Below are positions 9,901 through 17,540 of a DNA stretch of 64,000 nucleotides, piece after piece. The DNA comes from Rhodococcus sp. SBT000017 (GTDB lineage: Bacteria; Actinomycetota; Actinomycetes; Mycobacteriales; Mycobacteriaceae). The position numbers and the translations under genes are program-made. The notes beneath the pieces were generated by a model that did not search any database, was not told the origin of the DNA, and was given only the letters and a program-made list of their open reading frames with translations. The stretch's first letter is position 1. Each line of letters starts with the position of its first letter. The stretch covers positions 3,100,001 to 3,164,000 of the forward strand of contig NZ_REFU01000001.1 of NCBI RefSeq assembly GCF_003688915.1. The letters are read 5' to 3'.

Positions 9901-10027
9901 GCCGTCGGGCCGCCGGGCCGCACCGACCACCGAGGGCAGCGACAGCGGTCGTCACCGCGGCGGCGAGAACGGACACGTGCTCAGTGTCAGCGAATTGCTC
10001 GCACGCGAGCGCAACCGTTCACGCTGA
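6926..10027 (+). CDS. mmpL3: MmpL3 trehalose monomycolate transporter, long-tailed
   Basis: RND-family inner-membrane transporter that moves trehalose monomycolate across the membrane for the mycomembrane. The 1033-residue protein has twelve membrane helices in two blocks with two porter domains. The proton-relay Asp-Tyr pairs are present at D254/Y255 (GLAIDYG) and D603/Y604 (GLSTDYE). From about residue 720 a 310-residue cytosolic tail follows: first Pro/Ala/Arg-rich, then an Asn/Gly/Ser/His-rich stretch. The GTG start lies directly after the NYN stop, with AAGGAG at 6912-6917. Synteny with trmB and the NYN gene supports orthology to MmpL3 rather than another MmpL. Confidence 0.95.
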   Translation: MFARWGDIVYRLRYTVIGVMVAGLLGFAAYGLDLGSHLSQSGWDDPTSESAQAARLADTTFGRDKQGDVIVLYTAPEGSTIDDPEFQSEIVANLDSLAADHPDQIEKVNGSYFRTATAPNLAALGTTDKQHAIASIAIAGANDTELTNNFQAVKDVFYIDGVDVQVTGLQAVAGALQSTMAGDIKRMEILAIPAVAVLLFFIFGGVVAAALPLIIGGLTVVGANGIVKVFTNFTEVNSFVAPVVSLVGLGLAIDYGLFIVSRFREELGDGYSTPQAVRRTVMTAGRTVVFSATMIVASLGGLLLFPQGFLKSVAYGSIATVALAALTAITILPAMLAILGPRVDALGLKFMRKTKSSEEIENGMWGRLTRWVMRNPVKVTIPIVLGLVLLTLPVGNIKFGGINETYLPPDNVTREAQGEFDSLFPGQRTEPIKLVIEDAQGPTLAAITTQANNAPGLVEPFSPVGASKDGIIVFKAGLVDRNDSKPAIDFLRSIDVPEGATVLVGGTPAIEQDSISALIDKLPLMAVLVVFIVTLLMFLTFGSLVLPIKAVLMTVLGLGATMGILTWIFIDGNGAGLMNFTPGPIMAPVLVLIISIVFGLSTDYEVFLLSRMVEAREKGASTSEAIRIGTSHTGRIITAAALILIVVTGAFAFSDLVMMKYIAYGMIAALIIDATLIRMFLVPATMKLLGDDCWWAPQWMKRIQRKLGLGETILEDELLAIDDVPELALAGGAPSSTVAPPMRPQPRRNEPLTEPIPVVAPHGGGPIRATHAAKEESRRSVTGRPATPPEPTRAAPATPPAPAARPTPTPPRAEAAPQERPAPRPAPSRPVAPRPTVEPEPTQAADVVRPAPPVNPVAAPPTAQPPRAPSPSAPPPSRARAARAPRAEEPDSRSIESWLADLRAPSASPPPSTTRNGSTANGSDHNGSNANGSNHSGHDENSSTQSRSERNGHSNNGSERHGSERNGTNGANGSESNGHSNGSASSESPSEKPSGRRAAPTTEGSDSGRHRGGENGHVLSVSELLARERNRSR
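9670..9882 (+). repeat. Low-complexity Asn-Gly-Ser coding repeats in mmpL3
   Basis: Imperfect repeats of AACGG(C/T)TCC-like codons encode degenerate NGS, NGSNANGS and SERNGHSNNGS blocks in the distal tail of MmpL3. The reading frame stays open throughout, so the repeats are translated. Such repeats are prone to length variation between strains. Confidence 0.85.
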
Positions 10028-10116
10028 CGCTCATGTGATCGGCTAACCTCCCTGAGCCGAAGTGTTCACTCACGTGGCGGCGGTAGTCGCGTGCATCCAG
10101 GGGGAGCTACACACAC

Positions 10117-12270
10117 GTGTTCGTTCGATGGGGAAATTTCGTCCACCGCCTCCGATACACCGTTCTCGGTGTCATGGTGGCCGGGCTGTCGATCCTGGCG
10201 GCGTACGGCTGGGATCTCACGGACCACCTGAGCCAGAGTGGTTTCGACGATCCGACGTCGCAGTCGGCTGCCGCCAGCAATCTCGCCGACGAGACGTTCG
10301 GCCGCGACGCCCAGGGCGACGTGATCGTTCTCTACACCGCTCCCGAGGGCTCGACCATCGACGACCCGCAGTTCGACGCCGCGATCGTCTCGAACCTCGA
10401 CTCGCTGGTGGCCGAGCACCCGGACCGCATCGCGAAGATCAACGGCAGCTATTTCCGGACGGCCGAGGCTCCGGTTCTCGCGGCGCTCGGCACTGCCGAC
10501 AAGCAGCACGCCATCGCCAGCATTGCGATCGTCGGTGCCGACGACACCGAACTGACCGAGAATTTTCAGGCCGTCCAGGACGCCTTCTACATCGACGGGG
10601 TCGACGTCCAGGTCACCGGTCAGCAAGCCGTGGCTGCCGCGTTGCAGTCGACGATGACCGACGACATCCATCGCATGGAGATCCTCGCCATCCCCGCCGT
10701 CGCGGTGCTGTTGTTCTTCGTCTTCGGCGGCATCGTCGCCGCCGCGCTACCACTCATCGTCGGTGCGCTGACCGTCGTCGGGGCCAACGGCATCGTGAAG
10801 CTGTTCACCCACGTCACCGAGGTGAACAGCTTCGTCGCACCGGTGGTGTCGATGGTCGGACTCGGTCTGGCCATCGACTACGGGCTGTTCATCGTGTCGC
10901 GTTTTCGAGAAGAGCTGGGCGACGGCCGATCGACGCCCGATGCCGTCAGGCGCTCGGTCATGACGGCCGGTCGCACCGTCGCGTTCTCGGCGACGATGAT
11001 CGTCGCCTGCCTCGGTGGCCTGTTGCTGTTTCCGCACGGGTTCCTGCGCTCGGTGGCACTGGGTTCGATCGCGACGGTCGCTCTCGCAGCGCTCACCGCG
11101 ATCACCGTACTTCCGGCCATCCTGTCGATCCTCGGCCCTCGCGTCGATGCTCTCGGTTTCGCGTTCATGCGCAAGACCAAGTCCTCGGAGGAGATCGAGA
11201 ACGGCAGGTGGGGCAAGCTCACCACCTGGGTGATGCGCAATCCCATCAAGGTGGTCGTCACCATCGTGCTCGGGCTGCTGGCCCTGACACTGCCGATCGG
11301 CAACATCGCATTCGGCGGCATCAACGAGACGTATCTGCCGCCGGACAATCCGACGCGGGTGGCGCAGGAACAGTTCGACGAACTCTTCCCCGGCCAGCGC
11401 ACCGAGCCCATCAAGCTGGTCATCGAGAACGCGCAAGGGCAGAATCTGGCCGCGATCACCACCCAGGCGAACAATGCTCCCGGCCTGATCGAGCAGTTCA
11501 CGCCCGTCGGGGCCAGCAAGGACGGCATCATCGTCTTCAAGGCCGGACTGATCGATCGCAACGACGCAGCACCCGCCATCGAATTCCTTCGCAGCATCGA
11601 CACCCCCGACGGAACATCGGTGCAGGTGACGGGAACGCCTGCGATAGAACGAGACTCGATCGACGCCATGGTCGAGCGCCTACCGCTGATGGCGGTGCTC
11701 GTCGTCTTCATCGTGACCGTACTGATGTTCCTGACGTTCGGATCCCTGGTGCTGCCGATCAAAGCGGTGCTCATGACAACGCTCGGACTCGGTGCCACGA
11801 TGGGCATCCTGACCTGGATCTTCATCGACGGTCACGGGGCCGCGTGGATGAACTTCACCCCCGGGCCCATCATGGCGATGATTCTGCTGCTGATCGCGGC
11901 GATCGTGTTCGGGCTGTCAACCGACTACGAAGTCTTCCTGCTCTCCCGCATGGTCGAAGCACGGGAGAACGGTTCCAGTACAAGCGAAGCCATCCACATC
12001 GGCACCTCGCACACCGGACGCATCATCACCGCCGCGGCCTTGATTCTCATCGTCGTCACCGGTGCCTTCGCGTTCTCCGATCTGGTGATGATGAAGTACA
12101 TCGCCTACGGCATGATCGCTGCCCTCATCATCGATGCCACCGTCATTCGCATGTTCCTGGTGCCCGCGACGATGAAACTGCTCGGGGACGCGAGCTGGTG
12201 GGCACCGGCAGGCATGAAGCGAATGCAGCGCAAGCTCGGACTCGGTGAAACGACTCCCGAGGACTCCTGA
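10117..12270 (+). CDS. Second MmpL3 paralogue, tail-less
   Basis: A 717-residue RND transporter collinear with the upstream MmpL3 from the first residues (MFVRWGNFVHRLRYT versus MFARWGDIVYRLRYT) to just after the last membrane helix, with most positions identical. Both Asp-Tyr relay pairs occur at the same numbers, D254/Y255 and D603/Y604, so the pump should be active. The whole disordered tail is absent. GTG start, with GGGGGAG about 12 bases upstream. The 89-base gap after mmpL3 has a possible -10 TAACCT at 10044-10049, so it may be expressed separately. A tandem duplication of mmpL3 is the simplest origin; the division of labour is unknown. Confidence 0.93.
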   Translation: MFVRWGNFVHRLRYTVLGVMVAGLSILAAYGWDLTDHLSQSGFDDPTSQSAAASNLADETFGRDAQGDVIVLYTAPEGSTIDDPQFDAAIVSNLDSLVAEHPDRIAKINGSYFRTAEAPVLAALGTADKQHAIASIAIVGADDTELTENFQAVQDAFYIDGVDVQVTGQQAVAAALQSTMTDDIHRMEILAIPAVAVLLFFVFGGIVAAALPLIVGALTVVGANGIVKLFTHVTEVNSFVAPVVSMVGLGLAIDYGLFIVSRFREELGDGRSTPDAVRRSVMTAGRTVAFSATMIVACLGGLLLFPHGFLRSVALGSIATVALAALTAITVLPAILSILGPRVDALGFAFMRKTKSSEEIENGRWGKLTTWVMRNPIKVVVTIVLGLLALTLPIGNIAFGGINETYLPPDNPTRVAQEQFDELFPGQRTEPIKLVIENAQGQNLAAITTQANNAPGLIEQFTPVGASKDGIIVFKAGLIDRNDAAPAIEFLRSIDTPDGTSVQVTGTPAIERDSIDAMVERLPLMAVLVVFIVTVLMFLTFGSLVLPIKAVLMTTLGLGATMGILTWIFIDGHGAAWMNFTPGPIMAMILLLIAAIVFGLSTDYEVFLLSRMVEARENGSSTSEAIHIGTSHTGRIITAAALILIVVTGAFAFSDLVMMKYIAYGMIAALIIDATVIRMFLVPATMKLLGDASWWAPAGMKRMQRKLGLGETTPEDS

Positions 12271-12312
12271 CTCCCGCTCCCCCGCCCCCCGCTTCCCCGC
12301 CCCCACAACGCG

Positions 12313-12357
12313 TCAATGAACCACTGCACCGCCGAGACGTATGCAGTGGTCCATTCA
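12313..12357. terminator. Bidirectional hairpin between convergent genes
   Basis: A 16-base stem, TCAATGAACCACTGCA against TGCAGTGGTCCATTCA with two mismatches and a 13-base loop, sits between the convergent mmpL3 paralogue and the DUF2339 gene. There is no U-tract, but placement and symmetry suit a shared terminator. Confidence 0.6.
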
Positions 12358-12370
12358 CGCAGCGGGGGGA

Positions 12371-14260
12371 TCAGGAGGAAACCGCCGCACTCTCTCGGTC
12401 CGCGAACACCTTGGCGTATCGGGTACCGGCGATCAGTAGCAGTAGTCCCACTGCGATGAAGGCGATGACCCGGAAGAGTCCGTCCAGGGCAACGAGGTCG
12501 AACAGGAACAGTTTCGCGATGGCCGCAGCGGTCAGGGACAGTCCGGCCAGCAGGGCCAGGTGAGCGTGGGTGACGCTGCGCAGCCCGAAGGCCAGTAGCG
12601 CGAAGGCTGCGATCATCCACTCGATGGTTGCCGCGGTGTGGCCTGCGGTGAATCCCGTTGTTTCGCCGCCGATTCCGATGCCGAGGGTCACCGTGGCCGC
12701 CGTCAGGCCGTACAGCGCGAGTACGCCGGAGACGATGCCGAGGGTCTGCAGTCCGTCGTCGACCAGTTTCAATTCGGCGAGCACGTAGGCGAAGGCGAAT
12801 GCCGTTGCAGCGAGCAGGATTCCGCCGAGGGCGATACCGACGCTGCCCACTGCGTGATCGGAGTCCAGCAGCGCCCGTGGAGGGCTGACCGAGACGAACA
12901 TCAGTGCGCCGATCACGCCGAATCCGCTGCCGATCGAGTATGCGAGTGTCGAGCGGGTGCTGTGAGCCACCGCGATCAGAGTCAGGGCGACGGCGAAGAT
13001 CACGACAGGTCGAATCTCGAGGGTCGTCGACTCGACTGCGGCCTGCAGCATCGCCAGCGCTCCGATCACCGCGACGGTGATACGAGCGTGCCCCGGCAGC
13101 CAGCTCACCAGAATCACGATGGCCGCAGCTGCAGCAGCGAGAACCAGTTGGACGCTGACGGTCGCGGCGCGGTCGAAGACGTCCGCGGAGACCAGCACCG
13201 GCAGGGACGTGAGAGCGATCATCACGGTGGCGACCACATCGGAGACGTTGCGGCGCAACAACTCCAGTGACGTGCCGATGCCGAAGACGGCCACCGACAC
13301 GACGACCAGGAGTAGCCAGAGGCCGCCGGTGGATCCGGACAGGTCAGCACTCGCGATGGCAGCCAGTACCGCGCCGACGAGGGGTACGGTCCGAACGACC
13401 TGCAGGAGCTGCCAATTCCGACCGATCTGGGCCGGGAAACTGGCGACGTAGGTGGCGATGAGGAACGCGACCAAGGTCAGGGTGAGGCCGTCGGTCAGCA
13501 CCGGTCCGCACATTGCGACGCCGGCGAGAATCAGCACTGCCATCGGCTGCGACTTCCACTGCACTGCGAGTGCCGTTCCGGCTGCGGCAATTCCGAATGC
13601 GGTGATCAGGCCGATCACAGGATCGAGCCAGCCGTACACGACGGACGTCGCGAGTACATCGAGGTACAGGCCCGCGATGCCGGTGGCGGCGAGGGCGATA
13701 CCGCCGATGCGCCCGCCCGACCGGCCGAACACTCGGACGCCGCCGCCGATCAACGCGAGGGAGAACACTGCGCCCGCGGCGACCCGCAGCGGAGGGCCGA
13801 ACCACCCGGCCTGTGCGGCGAGAACGAGCAGCATCACCACACCGACGAGGGTGACGCCTGCGCCGGCGACAGCCAGCAGACGGCTGATGACACCGTCGCG
13901 CTGCCACCACGGTTCGCGCGGCGGAGCCGGCGGTCGAGGCGCGACGACCGGCCCCCTGGGTGGTGCGGGGTAATTCATGGCGGGCTGCGGCCGAACCATC
14001 TGCTGACGAACAGTGTGGCCGAACGGCTGGCCGTAGGGCTGCGGGGGCATGTGGGGTGGCGCTACCGGCGGCGGTACGGCGGGAGCTGCCGGCACCGAAG
14101 CCTGCCGCGTGGGAGCGGGAGCCGCCGCGGGATCGAGCTGTGACTGCAGGGTCTGCAGATCGACGGCCACCTGGCGCATGTGGTCGCCCAGGGAATCGAA
14201 GCGGCTGGACAGTCGCGCGACGAGTTGCGGATCCAGCCCGGAGTTCTGGGAAGAAGTCAT
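12371..14260 (-). CDS. DUF2339 multispanning membrane protein
   Basis: A 629-residue protein. Residues 1-45 form a short coiled coil (VARLSSRFDSLGDHMRQVAV), 46-125 are Pro/Ala/Gln-rich and probably disordered, and the rest is an almost continuous run of about 15 or more membrane helices. This is the layout of the DUF2339 family, common in actinobacteria and without assigned function. The start ATG has a modest GGATC upstream. It is followed on the same strand only after a gap by other genes, so it may be monocistronic. Envelope location is certain from composition; a transport or enzymatic role is not. Confidence 0.85.
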   Translation of the reverse strand: MTSSQNSGLDPQLVARLSSRFDSLGDHMRQVAVDLQTLQSQLDPAAAPAPTRQASVPAAPAVPPPVAPPHMPPQPYGQPFGHTVRQQMVRPQPAMNYPAPPRGPVVAPRPPAPPREPWWQRDGVISRLLAVAGAGVTLVGVVMLLVLAAQAGWFGPPLRVAAGAVFSLALIGGGVRVFGRSGGRIGGIALAATGIAGLYLDVLATSVVYGWLDPVIGLITAFGIAAAGTALAVQWKSQPMAVLILAGVAMCGPVLTDGLTLTLVAFLIATYVASFPAQIGRNWQLLQVVRTVPLVGAVLAAIASADLSGSTGGLWLLLVVVSVAVFGIGTSLELLRRNVSDVVATVMIALTSLPVLVSADVFDRAATVSVQLVLAAAAAAIVILVSWLPGHARITVAVIGALAMLQAAVESTTLEIRPVVIFAVALTLIAVAHSTRSTLAYSIGSGFGVIGALMFVSVSPPRALLDSDHAVGSVGIALGGILLAATAFAFAYVLAELKLVDDGLQTLGIVSGVLALYGLTAATVTLGIGIGGETTGFTAGHTAATIEWMIAAFALLAFGLRSVTHAHLALLAGLSLTAAAIAKLFLFDLVALDGLFRVIAFIAVGLLLLIAGTRYAKVFADRESAAVSS

Positions 14261-14335
14261 GGGTTAGATCCTGCGAGCATTGCCGCCGAAAAGCGTGAGT
14301 AGTGCTACTCGGATCCCTCGAGTAGAAGCGCCTCG

Positions 14336-14986
14336 CTAGCCGAACATGCGACGGATCGAGCTACCGAAGGGATGCTTGGCGGTCACCGAGCCCAAGCGGA
14401 CCTTGCCCGAGACCACGAGATGAAGCGGCCCGTACGGCGGCCCGGTGCGGACCTTGTTGGTGGCGCTACCCGCCACCGTCTCGACGCGGTTGAGATCGAC
14501 GGTCGCCTCGGTCGGCACGATCAGTGTCACGGTGCTGCAGTAGTCGTCGACGTAGATCTCGACCACCTGCGTCGACATGACAGCCTGGGTGAAGTCGAGT
14601 GTCACCGTGGACATGCGGGTGGAGACGCGCAGGCTCGGCGGCACGTTCCACGGTCCCTTGCGGGTGATGGTGGACATGGTGCCGCGCAGTGTGTCCGACG
14701 CGCCGCTGCCGTGCCCCCAATGCTCCTGGACGACGCGGCGCGGGGCCGGTTGCGGGGTGGGCGCGGCGAAGGGTTTCGGTGCCGGGCGATGTTCCTCGGC
14801 GATCTGCATCCCGGGCAGGTCGGCGAGAACCGAGTTCAGCTCACCGCGGGTCTTCGACGCCAATGCGGTGTCCATTCGCTCGGTGAACTCGCCGAGCGAC
14901 AACATGCCCTGGCCCACGGCGCGCTGCAACAGCTCTCCGACGTGTTCGCGTTCGGCATCGGACACTCGCAGATCCCTTGCCTCCAT
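14336..14986 (-). CDS. DUF1707 and LiaF-like protein
   Basis: A 216-residue protein. Residues 1-60 (LRVSDAEREHVGELLQRAVG...) are a DUF1707 SHOCT-like helical domain, common at the N-terminus of actinobacterial envelope-stress proteins. Residues 61-105 are a Pro-rich linker. The C-terminal 110 residues are beta-rich and resemble the LiaF/DUF2154-type domain linked to cell-wall antibiotic responses. No membrane segment is present, so a cytosolic membrane-associated sensor is plausible but inferred. It ends 75 bases past the DUF2339 start and is transcribed in the same direction. Confidence 0.82.
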   Translation of the reverse strand: MEARDLRVSDAEREHVGELLQRAVGQGMLSLGEFTERMDTALASKTRGELNSVLADLPGMQIAEEHRPAPKPFAAPTPQPAPRRVVQEHWGHGSGASDTLRGTMSTITRKGPWNVPPSLRVSTRMSTVTLDFTQAVMSTQVVEIYVDDYCSTVTLIVPTEATVDLNRVETVAGSATNKVRTGPPYGPLHLVVSGKVRLGSVTAKHPFGSSIRRMFG

Positions 14987-15007
14987 GTGCTCAGGGTAGC
15001 GAAGATC

Positions 15008-16120
15008 TCAGGCTGCGCGACCGCCCAGTACGGAGAGCATTCCGGACACCGACGCGGGCCATCCGAACTGTTCGGCGCGCAACCGGGCGGCGATGCGGCG
15101 GCCGTCGACCGGTAGTTCGAGTACTCGTTGTATCTCGGCGGCGAATCCGTCTGCGGTGTTCTCGGAGGATCCGCCGCAGTGCGGGGTGACGATCTGCGCC
15201 AGCGCCGAGGTCTCGGAGACGACGACGGGGGTGCCCGCAGCGAGCGATTCCAACGCAGCGAGCCCGAATGTCTCGTGCGGTCCAGGCGCGAGAGCGATGT
15301 CCGCCGAGGCCAGCAGGGCTGCGACGGCCGCTCTGCCGTCGACGAAACCCAGGAAGTCGACGGGTAGACCGCGGGCTCGTCGTTCGAGGCCGGCTCGGCG
15401 GGGGCCGTCGCCGGCGATGATCAGCCGCGCCCGCATTCCCGAATCGCACAGCGCAGCAAGCGAATCGATACTTCTCTCGACGTGCTTCTCCACCGACAGT
15501 CGGCCGCAGTGCACGAGCAGCCGATCGGCGTTGCCCAGCCAGGCGGATCGTTCGCCCGGCTGCCGGCGACGCGGATGGAAGAGGTCGAGATCCACGCCGA
15601 GCGGCACTCGGTGCACGTTGCGAACGCCGATACGGTCGAACTCCTGTTGGGCGAACTCCGTGGTGCACACGACGGCGTCGTACGAGTCGGCGGTGCGCCG
15701 GTTGGCCAGGTCCGCGACGGGGCGGGCGCAGCGCATAGGCATCGTCTGAGCGAGCAGCCGGTCGAGGCGTTCGTGGGAGATCATCACGCTGCGTACGTCT
15801 CGGCGCGCGGCCCAGGCACCCATGCCGCGCAGCGTCAGTCGGTCCGACACCTCGATCACGTCGGGCCGCAGTGCGGCCGCCACCGAGGACACCCGGCGCG
15901 GGTCGGCCACCCGATATCCACCGGTGAGCGGGATCCGCGGTGCCGGCACCTCGATCCGCACCACTCCCGACGGCAGGAGCGTCTCGCTCGATCGATCTCC
16001 CGGCACGATCAGCGTCACCTCGTGACCCCCTGCGACGTACCCCGATCCGAGCTGGTCGACGGCCGTCCGCAATCCCCCGGACCGTGGTCCGTAGAAGTTG
16101 GCGAGTTGGACGATGCGCAC
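15008..16120 (-). CDS. GT4-family glycosyltransferase
   Basis: A 370-residue GT-B enzyme. The N-terminal domain begins RIVQLANFYGPRSGG, with the Gly-rich acceptor loop. The C-terminal domain carries the donor-site pattern: GDGPRRAGLER, and APGPHETFGLAALESLAAGTPVV with the EX7E glutamates. The fold matches GDP-mannose-type phosphatidyl-inositol or lipid mannosyltransferases of actinobacteria, so a role in lipoglycan or glycolipid mannosylation is likely; donor and acceptor are inferred. I use the GTG at 16120 because the reading frame further upstream has no homology-like sequence and runs into the divergent gene's promoter. It has no Shine-Dalgarno; CAGACT six bases upstream could serve as a leaderless -10. 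Confidence 0.85.
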   Translation of the reverse strand: MRIVQLANFYGPRSGGLRTAVDQLGSGYVAGGHEVTLIVPGDRSSETLLPSGVVRIEVPAPRIPLTGGYRVADPRRVSSVAAALRPDVIEVSDRLTLRGMGAWAARRDVRSVMISHERLDRLLAQTMPMRCARPVADLANRRTADSYDAVVCTTEFAQQEFDRIGVRNVHRVPLGVDLDLFHPRRRQPGERSAWLGNADRLLVHCGRLSVEKHVERSIDSLAALCDSGMRARLIIAGDGPRRAGLERRARGLPVDFLGFVDGRAAVAALLASADIALAPGPHETFGLAALESLAAGTPVVVSETSALAQIVTPHCGGSSENTADGFAAEIQRVLELPVDGRRIAARLRAEQFGWPASVSGMLSVLGGRAA

Positions 16121-16229
16121 TCGATCAGTCTGCCCAGCCGGAAGTCCGCCCGACGGCGCGGCGATGGATGGTGGCCGAACCTTCGCGGAATTCTGTGTGG
16201 GGATCGCTACCAACGGGTAGGTGAGACAG

Positions 16230-16619
16230 ATGCGAGTGACACTGCAATCCACCGGCAACGCCCCCGCCCCCGAGGTCTGGGAGCGCTACATGGAACCGAC
16301 GTCCTGGAAGACCTGGGCTCCGCAGATCATAGGAGTCGAGTACCGCGGTGAGCGCCTGGACGCCGACACCACCGGACGAGTGCTGGGGCCGTTGGGCGTG
16401 CCGATCGACTTCCGGGTGCATTCGGTCGACGAGCGATCCTGGACGTGGGCATGGTCGGCGTGGTTCCAGAATCAGGCCATCGGAGTCGACCTGACCCACG
16501 GCGTCGTCGCACGACCCAACGGAACCAGGGCGTGGTTGACGATCGACGGCCCACTGCCGCTGGTGCTGCCGTACGTGCCGGTCGCCAAGTTCGCGCTCGG
16601 CAGGCTGTGCAGTCCGTAG
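16230..16619 (+). CDS. SRPBCC (START-like) family protein
   Basis: A 129-residue single-domain protein. The N-terminal pattern VTLQSTGNAPAPEVWERYMEPTSWKTWAPQI is typical of the polyketide-cyclase/SRPBCC hydrophobic-pocket fold, where a strand is followed by a helix that begins with the W-x-x-Y/W-x-D/W region. Members bind lipids or aromatic ligands; the ligand here cannot be told. The ATG has AGGTGAG about seven bases upstream; a GTG nine bases earlier is possible. It is divergent from the glycosyltransferase. Confidence 0.8.
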   Translation: MRVTLQSTGNAPAPEVWERYMEPTSWKTWAPQIIGVEYRGERLDADTTGRVLGPLGVPIDFRVHSVDERSWTWAWSAWFQNQAIGVDLTHGVVARPNGTRAWLTIDGPLPLVLPYVPVAKFALGRLCSP

Positions 16620-16621
16620 CC

Positions 16622-16843
16622 CTACTCGGACCGCGTGACGGTCTTCTCGTCGGACTGATCGGCCACGTCGGTCGGCTCGGGCGTCGGTAGCGAGGATTCC
16701 TCGCCCGATCCGTCCAGATGGCCGTCGAACTCGTCGATCGCCTCGTCGCGCTCCTCGCCGGTCTGATCGAGATCGGCGTCGACCCCCTTCGAGTGCTTCG
16801 CCGGGTCGACGGTGGTGTCCACTGCATTGTCGTTGTCGGTCAT
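16622..16843 (-). CDS. Small acidic protein, unknown
   Basis: A 73-residue, strongly acidic protein (MTDNDNAVDTTVDPAKHSKG...) with no hydrophobic core to speak of, so probably disordered. It ends two bases from the convergent SRPBCC stop. The start at 16843 avoids an Arg/Pro-containing extension that lacks a ribosome binding site. It is downstream of the response regulator, separated by 37 bases, and may be co-transcribed. No function can be assigned. Confidence 0.55.
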   Translation of the reverse strand: MTDNDNAVDTTVDPAKHSKGVDADLDQTGEERDEAIDEFDGHLDGSGEESSLPTPEPTDVADQSDEKTVTRSE

Positions 16844-16880
16844 GGGATGCAGAGTGCCCCTCGGCACCCAAGACAAACCC

Positions 16881-17540
16881 TCACAGCCCTTTTTCGATGA
16901 CGTATCGGGTCAGTTCGACGCGGTTGGCCAGCTGCAGTTTTCGCAGGGTCGCCTGGACGTGATTCTCGACGGTGCGATGACTGAGCGTCAGTCGGGTGGC
17001 TATCTGCTTGGCGCTCAAGCCCTTTGCGACCAGTCGTAGCACTTCGGTTTCCCGGTCGGTGAGCGTCGGACGAGTGTCGGATTCCGGCTCGGGCGACGCC
17101 GACATCCGCCGGAACTCCCCGAGTACCAGGCCTGCGAGGCCGGGTGTGAACACCGCCTGCCCGGCCGAGGTGGCGCGGACCGCGTCGAACAGTTCCTCGG
17201 CCGATGCGCTCTTGACCAGGTAACCGGTCGCGCCGGCCTTGATCGCGTCGAGCACGTCGTTGCGCTCCGCGGACGCCGAGAGCACGAGAATCTTCGTCTG
17301 CGGCGATGCCTCGAGAACAGCGACGGTGGCGTCGGCTCCGTTGCCGTCGGGCAGATGCATGTCCATCAGCACGACGTCGGGAGTGGTTGCTCGGGCGCGG
17401 CGTCCGGCGGCGGCGACGCCGTCCGCGGTGGCGACGACCCTGAATCCGGCGGCGTCGAGATCTCGGGCGACGCCGTCCCGCCACATCGGGTGATCGTCGA
17501 CGACCATCACCGCGATGTCGGCATTCGTTTCCTCTGTCAT
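16881..17540 (-). CDS. NarL-family response regulator (MacR-like)
   Basis: A 219-residue regulator. The receiver has the acidic pair in VVDDHPMWRDG near 11-12, the phospho-accepting Asp in VVLMDMHLPDG near 57, Ser in VLSAS and Lys in YLVKSAS. The C-terminal LuxR helix-turn-helix is clear: LTDRETEVLRLVAKGLSAKQ ... RTVENHVQATLRKL. The ATG overlaps the histidine kinase stop by four bases, so the pair is coupled. It is the cognate regulator of the kinase; its targets are unknown, though the exporter gene upstream in the same operon is one candidate. Confidence 0.93.
   Translation of the reverse strand: MTEETNADIAVMVVDDHPMWRDGVARDLDAAGFRVVATADGVAAAGRRARATTPDVVLMDMHLPDGNGADATVAVLEASPQTKILVLSASAERNDVLDAIKAGATGYLVKSASAEELFDAVRATSAGQAVFTPGLAGLVLGEFRRMSASPEPESDTRPTLTDRETEVLRLVAKGLSAKQIATRLTLSHRTVENHVQATLRKLQLANRVELTRYVIEKGL

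Noticed and set aside
10062..12248. 728-codon plus-strand frame shifted against the second mmpL3
   Set aside because: Arg/His-rich out-of-frame translation of the transporter; no domain.
16121..16258. 46-residue N-terminal extension of the glycosyltransferase
   Set aside because: The extension has no GT-B character and overlaps the start of the divergent SRPBCC gene; RIVQLANFYGP is the usual beginning of the fold.
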